Positions 1 through 4,776 of a stretch of 5,866 nucleotides of DNA are shown here, in pieces. The position numbers were made by a program, and so were the translations under genes. The notes under the pieces are model-generated. The model searched no databases. It was not told where the DNA came from and saw only the letters and a program-made list of their open reading frames with translations. The stretch is from Dehalococcoidales bacterium (GTDB taxonomy: Bacteria; Chloroflexota; Dehalococcoidia; Dehalococcoidales; Fen-1064): positions 1 to 5,866 of the forward strand of contig JAFGHZ010000126.1 of NCBI GenBank assembly GCA_016929875.1, in the 5' to 3' direction. The first letter of the stretch is position 1. Each line of letters starts with the position of its first letter.

Positions 1-2
1 AA

Positions 3-24
3 CTCCAGTTGGAATCCAGAAAAA
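3..24. repeat. Partial copy of the TGGATTCC-type palindromic repeat at the window edge
   Basis: The 12-mer GGAATCCAGAAA at 11-22 occurs in inverted orientation at 583-594 (TTTCTGGATTCC), inside the complete element at 546-613. The bases before it, CCAGTT followed by GGAATCCAG, form a weak palindrome. This is probably the arm of an element truncated by the window edge or decayed. The match is short, so relatedness is likely but not proven. Confidence 0.4.
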
Positions 25-27
25 GTT

Positions 28-95
28 GTCATTGTGAAAGTCCGTCGTCACCAGGGGTTGCCACGCCCCGATTGCGTCGGGGCTCGCAATGGACA
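28..95. repeat. Short palindromic MITE/REP-like element downstream of the thioesterase gene
   Basis: The ends form imperfect inverted repeats: TGTCATTGTGA at 28-38, and TGTCCATTGCGAG read on the minus strand from 95 to 83, differing by one inserted C and one transition. Inside is a perfect 7-bp hairpin, GCCCCGA (65-71) and TCGGGGC (77-83), with loop TTGCG. The stretch lies just past the thioesterase stop at 106, in DNA without a supportable gene. Elements beginning TGTCATTGCGAG with an internal GC-rich hairpin are common dispersed intergenic repeats in several bacterial phyla (family knowledge). The hairpin could also slow transcription leaving the thioesterase gene, but no T-run follows it on the minus strand, so I do not call a terminator. 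Confidence 0.6.
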
Positions 96-105
96 GAATG
101 AATGG

Positions 106-516
106 TTACACCCTCACCGTCACACCCGTCGCCTTCGCAATCAACTTGCCTGTCTGATTTTTCACTGTGATTTCGGAGACACCGGCGCGTTTGCCGCTGC
201 GCAGTACGTTACATTCCGCGGTCAGGGTGTCTTCCGGACCGGCGGCGTTGATAAAGTTTATATTGAACTGTGTCGCCACGCTGGGGTATGCTACTGAATT
301 CGAGCCGTAGGCAAATGCGTGGTCGGCAACTGCCACAATCACCCCGCCGAAGACATAGCCGTTGAAGTTCTGGTACTCGGGTTTCAGTTTCATCGTGATT
401 TTAGCATAGCCGGGTTTCAGCTCTACCAGTTTCATACCGAGGAATTTAGCGATGGGTTCGTTCTTCGAGGCGGTTTTCAGTGTGGCAATAGACTCTGTAA
501 CTTCTTTAGCAGGCAT
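106..516 (-). CDS. PaaI-family hotdog-fold acyl-CoA thioesterase
   Basis: This 136-residue protein has the usual length of a single-hotdog PaaI-type thioesterase, a cytosolic family that hydrolyses acyl-CoA, classically phenylacetyl-CoA derivatives, to free acid and CoA. The signature helix is at residues 50-73: Asn52-Gly53, then Phe56-Gly57-Gly58, then Ala64-Asp65, then AFAYGSNS. It aligns well with the E. coli PaaI core (HGG, LADTAFAYACNS, as remembered). Asp65 matches the catalytic Asp, but the His of the HGG motif is Phe56 here. There is no signal peptide or membrane segment. The ATG at 516 is preceded by GGAGG (526-522) at 5-nt spacing; the stop is TAA. It is last in a minus-strand series after the aminotransferase, separated by 106 nt carrying a palindromic repeat, so co-transcription is plausible but not assured. 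An arylacetyl-CoA substrate is inferred from context; the family call is firm. Confidence 0.9.
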   Translation of the reverse strand: MPAKEVTESIATLKTASKNEPIAKFLGMKLVELKPGYAKITMKLKPEYQNFNGYVFGGVIVAVADHAFAYGSNSVAYPSVATQFNINFINAAGPEDTLTAECNVLRSGKRAGVSEITVKNQTGKLIAKATGVTVRV

Positions 517-545
517 ATGTACCTCCAGTGCTAAATCAATTGAAT

Positions 546-613
546 TGTCATTCCCGACCTGATCGGGAATCCATAAAAATCATTTCTGGATTCCAGCCTT
601 CGCTGGAATGACA
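546..613. repeat. 68-bp palindromic element with 9-bp perfect terminal inverted repeats
   Basis: The ends are TGTCATTCC (546-554) and GGAATGACA (605-613), exact inverted copies. Two internal hairpins are nested inside: ATTCCCGA (550-557) with TCGGGAAT (563-570), loop CCTGA; and ATTCCAGC (590-597) with GCTGGAAT (602-609), loop CTTC. GGAATCCA (566-573) and TGGATTCC (587-594) add a third pairing, so the element could fold as one long stem or as two hairpins. It resembles dispersed intergenic repeats of the ATTCCCG...CGGGAATCC type known from many genomes. It starts 9 nt past the aminotransferase stop (minus-strand reading) and ends about 20 nt before the thioesterase Shine-Dalgarno, so it may modulate transcript stability or read-through. 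Confidence 0.8.
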
Positions 614-622
614 GGCAAAATG

Positions 623-1810
623 TTATTTATGTCCGTATTTTTTGGCGGTCTTTCGTAAGCCGTCGAGCGCGCCTGACAAGGTACGGTCGTCGGTGCAGTA
701 GGAAATGCGGAAGTGCCCCGCTCCCCCGAAGCCGACACCCGGCACCGCCAGTACCAGCTCTTCCTGCAGCGCTCTCACGAAAGCCACGTCGTCTTTAATC
801 GGCGATTCGGGGAACATATAGAAAGCCCCCTGAGGCTTGACCACCGAATATCCCATACCTACCAGATTTTCGTAGAGGAAGTCGCGTTTTCTCTGATAGT
901 CCCCGATGGATACGGTAACGTCCTGCAGGTAGCGGACGATTCTCTGCATCAGCGCCGGAGCGTTGACGAACCCCAGCGTCCGGTTGCAGTAGATAAATCC
1001 GTCCGTCAGCTCCTGTTTCTGCGGGCATTCCGGATGGATGGCGATGTAGCCGATGCGCTCGCCGGGTAGGGCAAGGTCTTTGGAATGGGAGGTGGCAACT
1101 ATTGCCCTGTTGTGGAAGAGCAGGGGCGAGGGGTATTTCAAGCCGTCGTAAATCAGCTTGCGGTAAGGCTCGTCGCTGATGAGGTATATCTCTCTGCCGT
1201 ACTGCGATTCTTTCTTGCGTAGAATTTCCCCGATTTGCCGCATCGTTTGTTCGCTGTAAACCACGCCGGTGGGGTTGTTCGGTGAATTGATGATAATCGC
1301 CCTGGTTTTCTTGCCGATGGCTTTCTCCAATGCATCGAGCTTCGGCTGGAATTGCTCGTCGGTCGGGACTATCTTCGGAACGCCGCCGTGGTTGTCGATA
1401 TAGTTCAAATACTCCACGAAATAAGGCGCGAAAATGATTACTTCTTCGCCGGGATTGAGGATTGTTTTCAGGACGACATTCATCGCCCCGGCGGCACCGC
1501 AGGTCATCACGACATCTCCGGCAGATAGATTCAAACCGTTTTCTTTCGATAATTGAACGGCTACCGCTGTTCTGGTATCAAGATAGCCGGCATTCTCCAT
1601 ATAGCGGTGCATTCCGGGCAGGGGATTTTCCGCCAGCTTCTTGAGTTCACGTACGAATTCCGGGGGAGGCTCGACAATCGGGTTTCCCAGCGTCAGGTCG
1701 AAGACTTTGTCCGCCCCGTACTTCTTCTTCAGGGTGTTGCCTTCGTCGAACATGCGCCTTATCCACGAGCCTTCCGCCATGCCCTTGCGGACTTTATCCG
1801 ACATGAACAT
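623..1810 (-). CDS. PLP-dependent class I/II (fold type I) aminotransferase, probably aromatic-amino-acid-using
   Basis: The protein has 395 residues from the ATG at 1810, typical for the AspC/class I family. Fold-type I landmarks (numbering from this ATG) are all present: GAAGAMN at 105-111 for the phosphate cup; Tyr130 in APYF to stack on the PLP ring; NSPNNPTG at 175-182; DEPY at 213-216 with the Asp that contacts the pyridine nitrogen; the Schiff-base Lys244 in SHSKDLALPGERIGY; and Arg368 in FRIS for the substrate carboxylate. A longer TTG start at 1837 exists, but AAAGGA (1824-1819) lies 8 nt before the ATG at 1810, which I prefer. A further ATG at 1804 is less well spaced. The start overlaps the end of iorB by 17 nt, implying translational coupling. 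Sequence alone does not fix the amino donor. Linkage to IorAB suggests that it makes indolepyruvate, phenylpyruvate or 4-hydroxyphenylpyruvate. Confidence 0.93.
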   Translation of the reverse strand: MFMSDKVRKGMAEGSWIRRMFDEGNTLKKKYGADKVFDLTLGNPIVEPPPEFVRELKKLAENPLPGMHRYMENAGYLDTRTAVAVQLSKENGLNLSAGDVVMTCGAAGAMNVVLKTILNPGEEVIIFAPYFVEYLNYIDNHGGVPKIVPTDEQFQPKLDALEKAIGKKTRAIIINSPNNPTGVVYSEQTMRQIGEILRKKESQYGREIYLISDEPYRKLIYDGLKYPSPLLFHNRAIVATSHSKDLALPGERIGYIAIHPECPQKQELTDGFIYCNRTLGFVNAPALMQRIVRYLQDVTVSIGDYQRKRDFLYENLVGMGYSVVKPQGAFYMFPESPIKDDVAFVRALQEELVLAVPGVGFGGAGHFRISYCTDDRTLSGALDGLRKTAKKYGHK

Positions 1811-2411
1811 TTTTGATTTCCTTTGAGCCTGTTTCAAAGGCGGTTTTGTTGAGCTGCAAAACCTTCGCGGGCAGGTGGCGGGCGATTACTTCCTGCCACG
1901 TCTCCGGTTTAAACGGAAGGAAAGACGAGAGACACCCCAGCATGAAGATGTTCAATGTTTTGACATTACCCAGTTCGATTACCCGTCTGGTGCCTTCGAC
2001 GAAGTAGATACGGTCGGTGCGCTGTTTCAGGATTTGTATCACTTCTTTGTCGTCGGGATAGCTGTCCACTCCGAGATTGACGGACAGGGGCGGCAAAGCG
2101 TGATTATTAACGATAGCAATGCCGCCGGGTTTGAGGTAGCTTGCCCAGCGGACTCCTTCCAGCTTTTCGAAGGCAAGGAGGATATCGACCTCGCCCTCTT
2201 TGATTAAGGGAGAGAAGACTTTTTCAGCAATGCGAACGTGGCTGATGACACTGCCGCCTCTCTGTGCCATACCAAGGGTGTCTGTCTTTTTGACGTCGTA
2301 CCCGGAGGCGAGCGCTACTTCGCTGACGATGTCGCTTGCCAGAATATTACCCTGACCGCCGACGCCGGTAATGAGCAGGTCTATTTTTGTGAGTTTACTG
2401 GATTGTTTCAA
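1794..2411 (-). CDS. iorB: Indolepyruvate ferredoxin oxidoreductase, beta subunit
   Basis: This 205-residue protein is the gamma-type (POR/KOR gamma) subunit of the IorAB complex, which oxidatively decarboxylates aryl-2-oxoacids to aryl-acyl-CoA while reducing ferredoxin. Visible signatures are the N-terminal GVGGQG at 16-21 followed by NILASDIV, then GMAQRGGSVISHVR at 47-60, and KTLNIFMLG at 151-159. The length is normal for IorB. The start is TTG at 2411: a TAA stop (2414-2412) lies immediately upstream in frame, and no ATG, GTG or TTG follows before the GVGGQG loop, so this rare start is nearly forced. GGAGA (2425-2421) sits 9 nt before it. The gene follows iorA by 51 nt, a gap that contains a small hairpin, and its end overlaps the aminotransferase start. 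It is cytosolic and would form the complex with the upstream-encoded alpha subunit. Confidence 0.95.
   Translation of the reverse strand: MKQSSKLTKIDLLITGVGGQGNILASDIVSEVALASGYDVKKTDTLGMAQRGGSVISHVRIAEKVFSPLIKEGEVDILLAFEKLEGVRWASYLKPGGIAIVNNHALPPLSVNLGVDSYPDDKEVIQILKQRTDRIYFVEGTRRVIELGNVKTLNIFMLGCLSSFLPFKPETWQEVIARHLPAKVLQLNKTAFETGSKEIKNVHVG
1819..1824 (-). promoter_or_regulatory. Ribosome binding site deciding the aminotransferase start
   Basis: AAAGGA on the minus strand (1824 to 1819) lies inside the last codons of iorB, with 8 nt to the ATG at 1810. The alternative TTG at 1837 would put this site inside the coding region, and I see no comparable purine-rich site before that TTG. Confidence 0.6.
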
Positions 2412-2420
2412 TTATCCGTT

Positions 2421-2425
2421 TCTCC
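2421..2425 (-). promoter_or_regulatory. Ribosome binding site for the TTG start of iorB
   Basis: GGAGA on the minus strand (2425 to 2421) lies 9 nt before the TTG at 2411, supporting initiation at that codon even though TTG is a weak start. Confidence 0.55.
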
Positions 2426-2438
2426 ATACCAACATTCC

Positions 2439-2455
2439 TCTCCCCTTAAGGGAGA
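2439..2455 (-). other. Small hairpin in the iorA-iorB gap
   Basis: TCTCCC (2439-2444) and GGGAGA (2450-2455) form a perfect 6-bp stem around a 5-nt loop, in the 51-nt gap between the iorA stop and the iorB start. No T-run follows on the minus strand, so it does not look like an intrinsic terminator. It might stabilise the upstream message or be a remnant of a dispersed CTCCCTTAAGGGGAG-type repeat. Confidence 0.4.
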
Positions 2456-2462
2456 AGAGCAC

Positions 2463-4253
2463 TTAACAAGGCCCGATTGCCTGTTTCGGGCAAACCTGCT
2501 GGCAGATGGTACAACCGGTGCACATCGTCGTGTCGATAACCGGCTGTTTGCCTTCGGCCTGGATTGCCGGACAGCCGATAAGCAGGCAGATACCGCACTG
2601 ATTGCACTTCTCTGTGTCGATTTTGCGCGGTATATCGCGTTTCGGGACGCGCACGGCACAGTCGCCGCGGACGATAATTACGGAAAGCTCCTGTCTCTCC
2701 AGCGAGTCTTTGACGGCGGCCCTGACATCTTTAACATTGAAAGCATCGACTACCTTCAGGTCTTTGACACCGATGCCTTTAATCAGGTCTTCCAGCACGA
2801 CTTTTCCAACCTGTTGCCCCTGTACCGAGATACCCGTGCCGGGATGGTTCTGATGTCCGGTCATTGCCGTAGTACTGTTATCCAGGATGACGACGGTGAT
2901 TTTACTCTGGTCGTAAACGGCATTCACCAGAGGCGTGATGCCCGAGTGCAAAAAAGTCGAGTCTCCGATAATCGCTACTATTTTATCGGGCGAGCCGGCT
3001 TTTTCCATACCGATGGCATGTCCGATGCTGGCGCCCATACAGGCGCATGTGTCCATAGCGTTCAAAGGCGGGTAAGTACCGAGTGTATAACAGCCGATAT
3101 CGCCGGTGATAGTAAGACCCGATTCTTTCGGTGTTTTGTCTTTGGAACCGGGCAGTTTGAGACGCTGTCCGATGCCGGCAAGAACATAGAACAAGCCGGA
3201 GTGCGGACAACCCGGGCACAATAAAGGAGGCCTCCTGGCCAGTCCGTCGGTAGCGGTAATCTTTTCTCGTACGGGAGTGTCGATTATCCCCATTTTTCTG
3301 CCGGCGGATTCGATGATATCGATATTCAATTCCCCGACACGGGGGATGAATTCTTTGCCGCTGACTTCGATGCCCATTGCCCTGATATGCTCTTCCAGGA
3401 ACGGGTCGAGCTCTTCCACTACCAAGATTCTATCGACCTGCGACGCAAATTTTTTGATAAGCTTTTCCGATAAAGGATAGGTCATCCCCAACTTCAAGAA
3501 TGAGGCCGATGGGAAGACTTCGCGGGCGTACTGGTAAGCAATACCGTTGGCAATGACACCCAGACTCCGCTTCCCCGGTTCGATTTTATTAAGCGGAAAC
3601 GTTTCGGCATAGTCAATCAGCTTGACCAGCCTCTCTTCCATTAACGGGTGGCGGATGCGGGCATTTACCGGCAGCATGACGTATTTTTGAACGTTGCGTG
3701 AGAAATGAGCTTTCCTTCTCTGCGCGATACTGTTTTCTTTTACGTCCGCCATCGACTTCGAGTGGGAGATGCGGGTGGTACTACGCAATATCACGGGCGT
3801 ATCGAATTGCTCGCTGATTTTGAAAGCGTAAGCCATCAAATCGTAAGCCGACTGACTGTCATTCGGTTCCAGGACGGGGACTTTTGCCAGTTCGGCGAAA
3901 TGGCGGGTATCCTGTTCTCCCTGCGAGCTATGGATACCGGGGTCGTCTGCCGCAATCAGTACCAGGCCGCCGTTGACGCCGGTGGTCGCTGCTGCTAAAA
4001 ATGGGTCGGCGGCGACGTTCAGCCCTACCTGTTTCATCGAGACCAGCGTCCGAGCGCCGTCATAGCAGGCCCCCATCGCCACTTCCATTGCCACCTTTTC
4101 ATTGACGGACCATTCGGCGTAAATGTCTTTGAAGCGGGCGACGGCTTCCATAATTTCCGTGCTGGGGGTACCGGGATAAGCGGTCGCCACCGCGATGCCG
4201 GCATGATAGGCGCCAAGCGCCAGTGCCTCGTTTCCGGAGAGTAGCTTTTTCAT
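2463..4253 (-). CDS. iorA: Indolepyruvate ferredoxin oxidoreductase, alpha subunit (TPP and 2x[4Fe-4S])
   Basis: This 596-residue catalytic subunit is of normal length for IorA. With IorB it converts indolepyruvate and other aryl-2-oxoacids plus CoA to arylacetyl-CoA, CO2 and reduced ferredoxin. Domains in order: an N-terminal pyrimidine-binding region with LLSGNEALALGA at 4-15 and YPGTPSTEI at 26-34; a middle domain around 228-310; a TPP-binding region with LCPGCPH at 345-351, TGDIGCYTLG at 383-392, and GDSTFLHSGI at 430-439 followed by DNS at 458-460; and a C-terminal diferredoxin domain. The cluster cysteines are 550/553/556/561 and 578/581/584/588. The ATG at 4253 is the first possible start, since an in-frame TGA lies at 4262-4260. 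No Shine-Dalgarno precedes it, and an extended -10 box ends 8 nt upstream, suggesting a leaderless message. It is first gene of the minus-strand operon. Confidence 0.97.
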   Translation of the reverse strand: MKKLLSGNEALALGAYHAGIAVATAYPGTPSTEIMEAVARFKDIYAEWSVNEKVAMEVAMGACYDGARTLVSMKQVGLNVAADPFLAAATTGVNGGLVLIAADDPGIHSSQGEQDTRHFAELAKVPVLEPNDSQSAYDLMAYAFKISEQFDTPVILRSTTRISHSKSMADVKENSIAQRRKAHFSRNVQKYVMLPVNARIRHPLMEERLVKLIDYAETFPLNKIEPGKRSLGVIANGIAYQYAREVFPSASFLKLGMTYPLSEKLIKKFASQVDRILVVEELDPFLEEHIRAMGIEVSGKEFIPRVGELNIDIIESAGRKMGIIDTPVREKITATDGLARRPPLLCPGCPHSGLFYVLAGIGQRLKLPGSKDKTPKESGLTITGDIGCYTLGTYPPLNAMDTCACMGASIGHAIGMEKAGSPDKIVAIIGDSTFLHSGITPLVNAVYDQSKITVVILDNSTTAMTGHQNHPGTGISVQGQQVGKVVLEDLIKGIGVKDLKVVDAFNVKDVRAAVKDSLERQELSVIIVRGDCAVRVPKRDIPRKIDTEKCNQCGICLLIGCPAIQAEGKQPVIDTTMCTGCTICQQVCPKQAIGPC

Positions 4254-4261
4254 TAGCCATC

Positions 4262-4290
4262 ATTATACCATAGGGAGTAGTTTTTGAAGA
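4262..4290 (-). promoter_or_regulatory. Extended -10 promoter for the iorA operon, probably leaderless
   Basis: On the minus strand TATAAT lies at 4267-4262, preceded by TGG (4270-4268), giving the extended -10 form TGnTATAAT. Only 8 nt separate it from the iorA ATG at 4253, so a start site about 6-8 nt beyond the box falls on or next to the ATG. A weak -35-like TCTTCA (4290-4285) is 17 nt upstream and matches TTGACA at only three positions. The -10 box is convincing; the -35 is not. Confidence 0.6.
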
Positions 4291-4315
4291 AAGTGATGAT
4301 TCCGTTTGTCAGACC

Positions 4316-4324
4316 TGCTATAAT
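4316..4324 (+). promoter_or_regulatory. Extended -10 promoter for the GYD-domain gene
   Basis: TGC (4316-4318) followed by TATAAT (4319-4324) is a consensus extended -10 box. No recognisable -35 lies at the right distance (ATGATT at 17-nt spacing). A start near 4331 would leave a leader of about 29 nt carrying the Shine-Dalgarno at 4347-4353. It diverges from the iorA promoter, with about 45 nt between the two -10 motifs. Confidence 0.6.
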
Positions 4325-4346
4325 AACCCCACAAGCAGTTGAAGAG

Positions 4347-4353
4347 AGGAGGT
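4347..4353 (+). promoter_or_regulatory. Strong Shine-Dalgarno deciding the GYD gene start
   Basis: AGGAGGT is a near-perfect anti-16S match 6 nt before the ATG at 4360. It rules against the in-frame TTG at 4339, which would place this site inside the gene. Confidence 0.85.
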
Positions 4354-4359
4354 GCTGCA

Positions 4360-4662
4360 ATGCCTGTCTATGTAATGCTGACTACCCTGACCGATGCCGG
4401 ACGTAAGTCCATCCAGGAGGACCCGGAAAAGCTGAGGGAAATTAATAAAGAGACTGAGTTCATGGGTGCTAAAATTCTTGCCCAGTACGCTTTGCTGGGG
4501 CAGTACGACTTCGTCAATATTCTGGAGGCCCCCAGCAATGAAGAGATTGCCAAGCTGGCAATCCGTATGAGTGCCCGCGGCACTACCCAGACCCTGACAT
4601 TAGCTGCAATTAATATCGAGGACCTGATTCATGCACTGAAGCACAGGGAATCCCCGTGGTAA
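4360..4662 (+). CDS. GYD-domain protein (small, function unknown)
   Basis: This 100-residue protein matches the pattern of the GYD family, named for a conserved Gly-Tyr-Asp motif. An N-terminal strand (PVYVMLTTLTDAGRKSI, 2-18) is followed by a charged helix, a second strand (GAKILAQYALLG), the motif itself as GQYDFVNILEAPS at 47-59, a helix (EEIAKLAIRMSARG) and a final strand (TTQTLTLAAI). This alternation suggests a ferredoxin-like alpha/beta fold. It has no signal peptide, membrane segment or cysteines. The length is typical of stand-alone family members. The start is set by a strong Shine-Dalgarno. It is divergent from iorA and followed by a hairpin terminator, so it is probably transcribed alone. 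The family has no well-established biochemical role, and I assign none. Confidence 0.88.
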   Translation: MPVYVMLTTLTDAGRKSIQEDPEKLREINKETEFMGAKILAQYALLGQYDFVNILEAPSNEEIAKLAIRMSARGTTQTLTLAAINIEDLIHALKHRESPW

Positions 4663-4693
4663 GGTAGATTCGAATGGTAATTGTGGAATGATT

Positions 4694-4731
4694 TTTATAT
4701 AGGGGGGACTGTTTCTCCCCTATATAAATTT
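4694..4731 (+). terminator. Rho-independent-type terminator after the GYD gene
   Basis: TTTATATAGGGG (4694-4705) pairs perfectly with CCCCTATATAAA (4717-4728). A G-U and a G-C pair extend this to 14 bp around the 7-nt loop ACTGTTT. The stem starts 31 nt after the GYD stop, and a short TTT (4729-4731) follows. The tail is weak for an intrinsic terminator, and the lower stem is AU-rich, so some read-through into the transporter gene is possible. On the minus strand the hairpin is followed by AAATC, so it would not terminate in that direction. Confidence 0.7.
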
Positions 4732-4776
4732 ATCCTCTTAAAATACGACTGCTTTGATAGATTATGGAGAAATTCG

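Noticed and set aside
65..83. GC hairpin as terminator of the minus-strand operon
   Set aside because: The 7-bp stem is not followed by a T-run on the minus strand (it reads into GTGGCAACC), and it belongs to the repeat element.
34..297. Plus-strand 87-codon frame over the repeat and the thioesterase 3' end
   Set aside because: It begins inside a palindromic repeat and continues antisense to the thioesterase. There is no domain or ribosome site.
28..613. CRISPR array from repeated short palindromes
   Set aside because: There are only two or three diverged elements, widely separated by a gene, with no regular direct repeats or spacers.
623..1837. Longer aminotransferase starting at TTG 1837
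   Set aside because: It overlaps iorB by 44 nt and lacks a visible ribosome site. The ATG at 1810 has AAAGGA at 8-nt spacing, and the extra nine residues are lysine/glutamine-rich and not family-like.
2238..3224. Long open frame of 328 codons on the plus strand, opposite iorB/iorA
   Set aside because: It begins at GTG, lies antisense to two clearly recognised genes, spans their junction and shows no recognisable domain. Codon bias of the opposite strand explains the absence of stops.
4339..4662. Longer GYD-domain protein starting at TTG 4339
   Set aside because: The perfect AGGAGGT at 4347-4353 lies inside that extension and points to the ATG at 4360.
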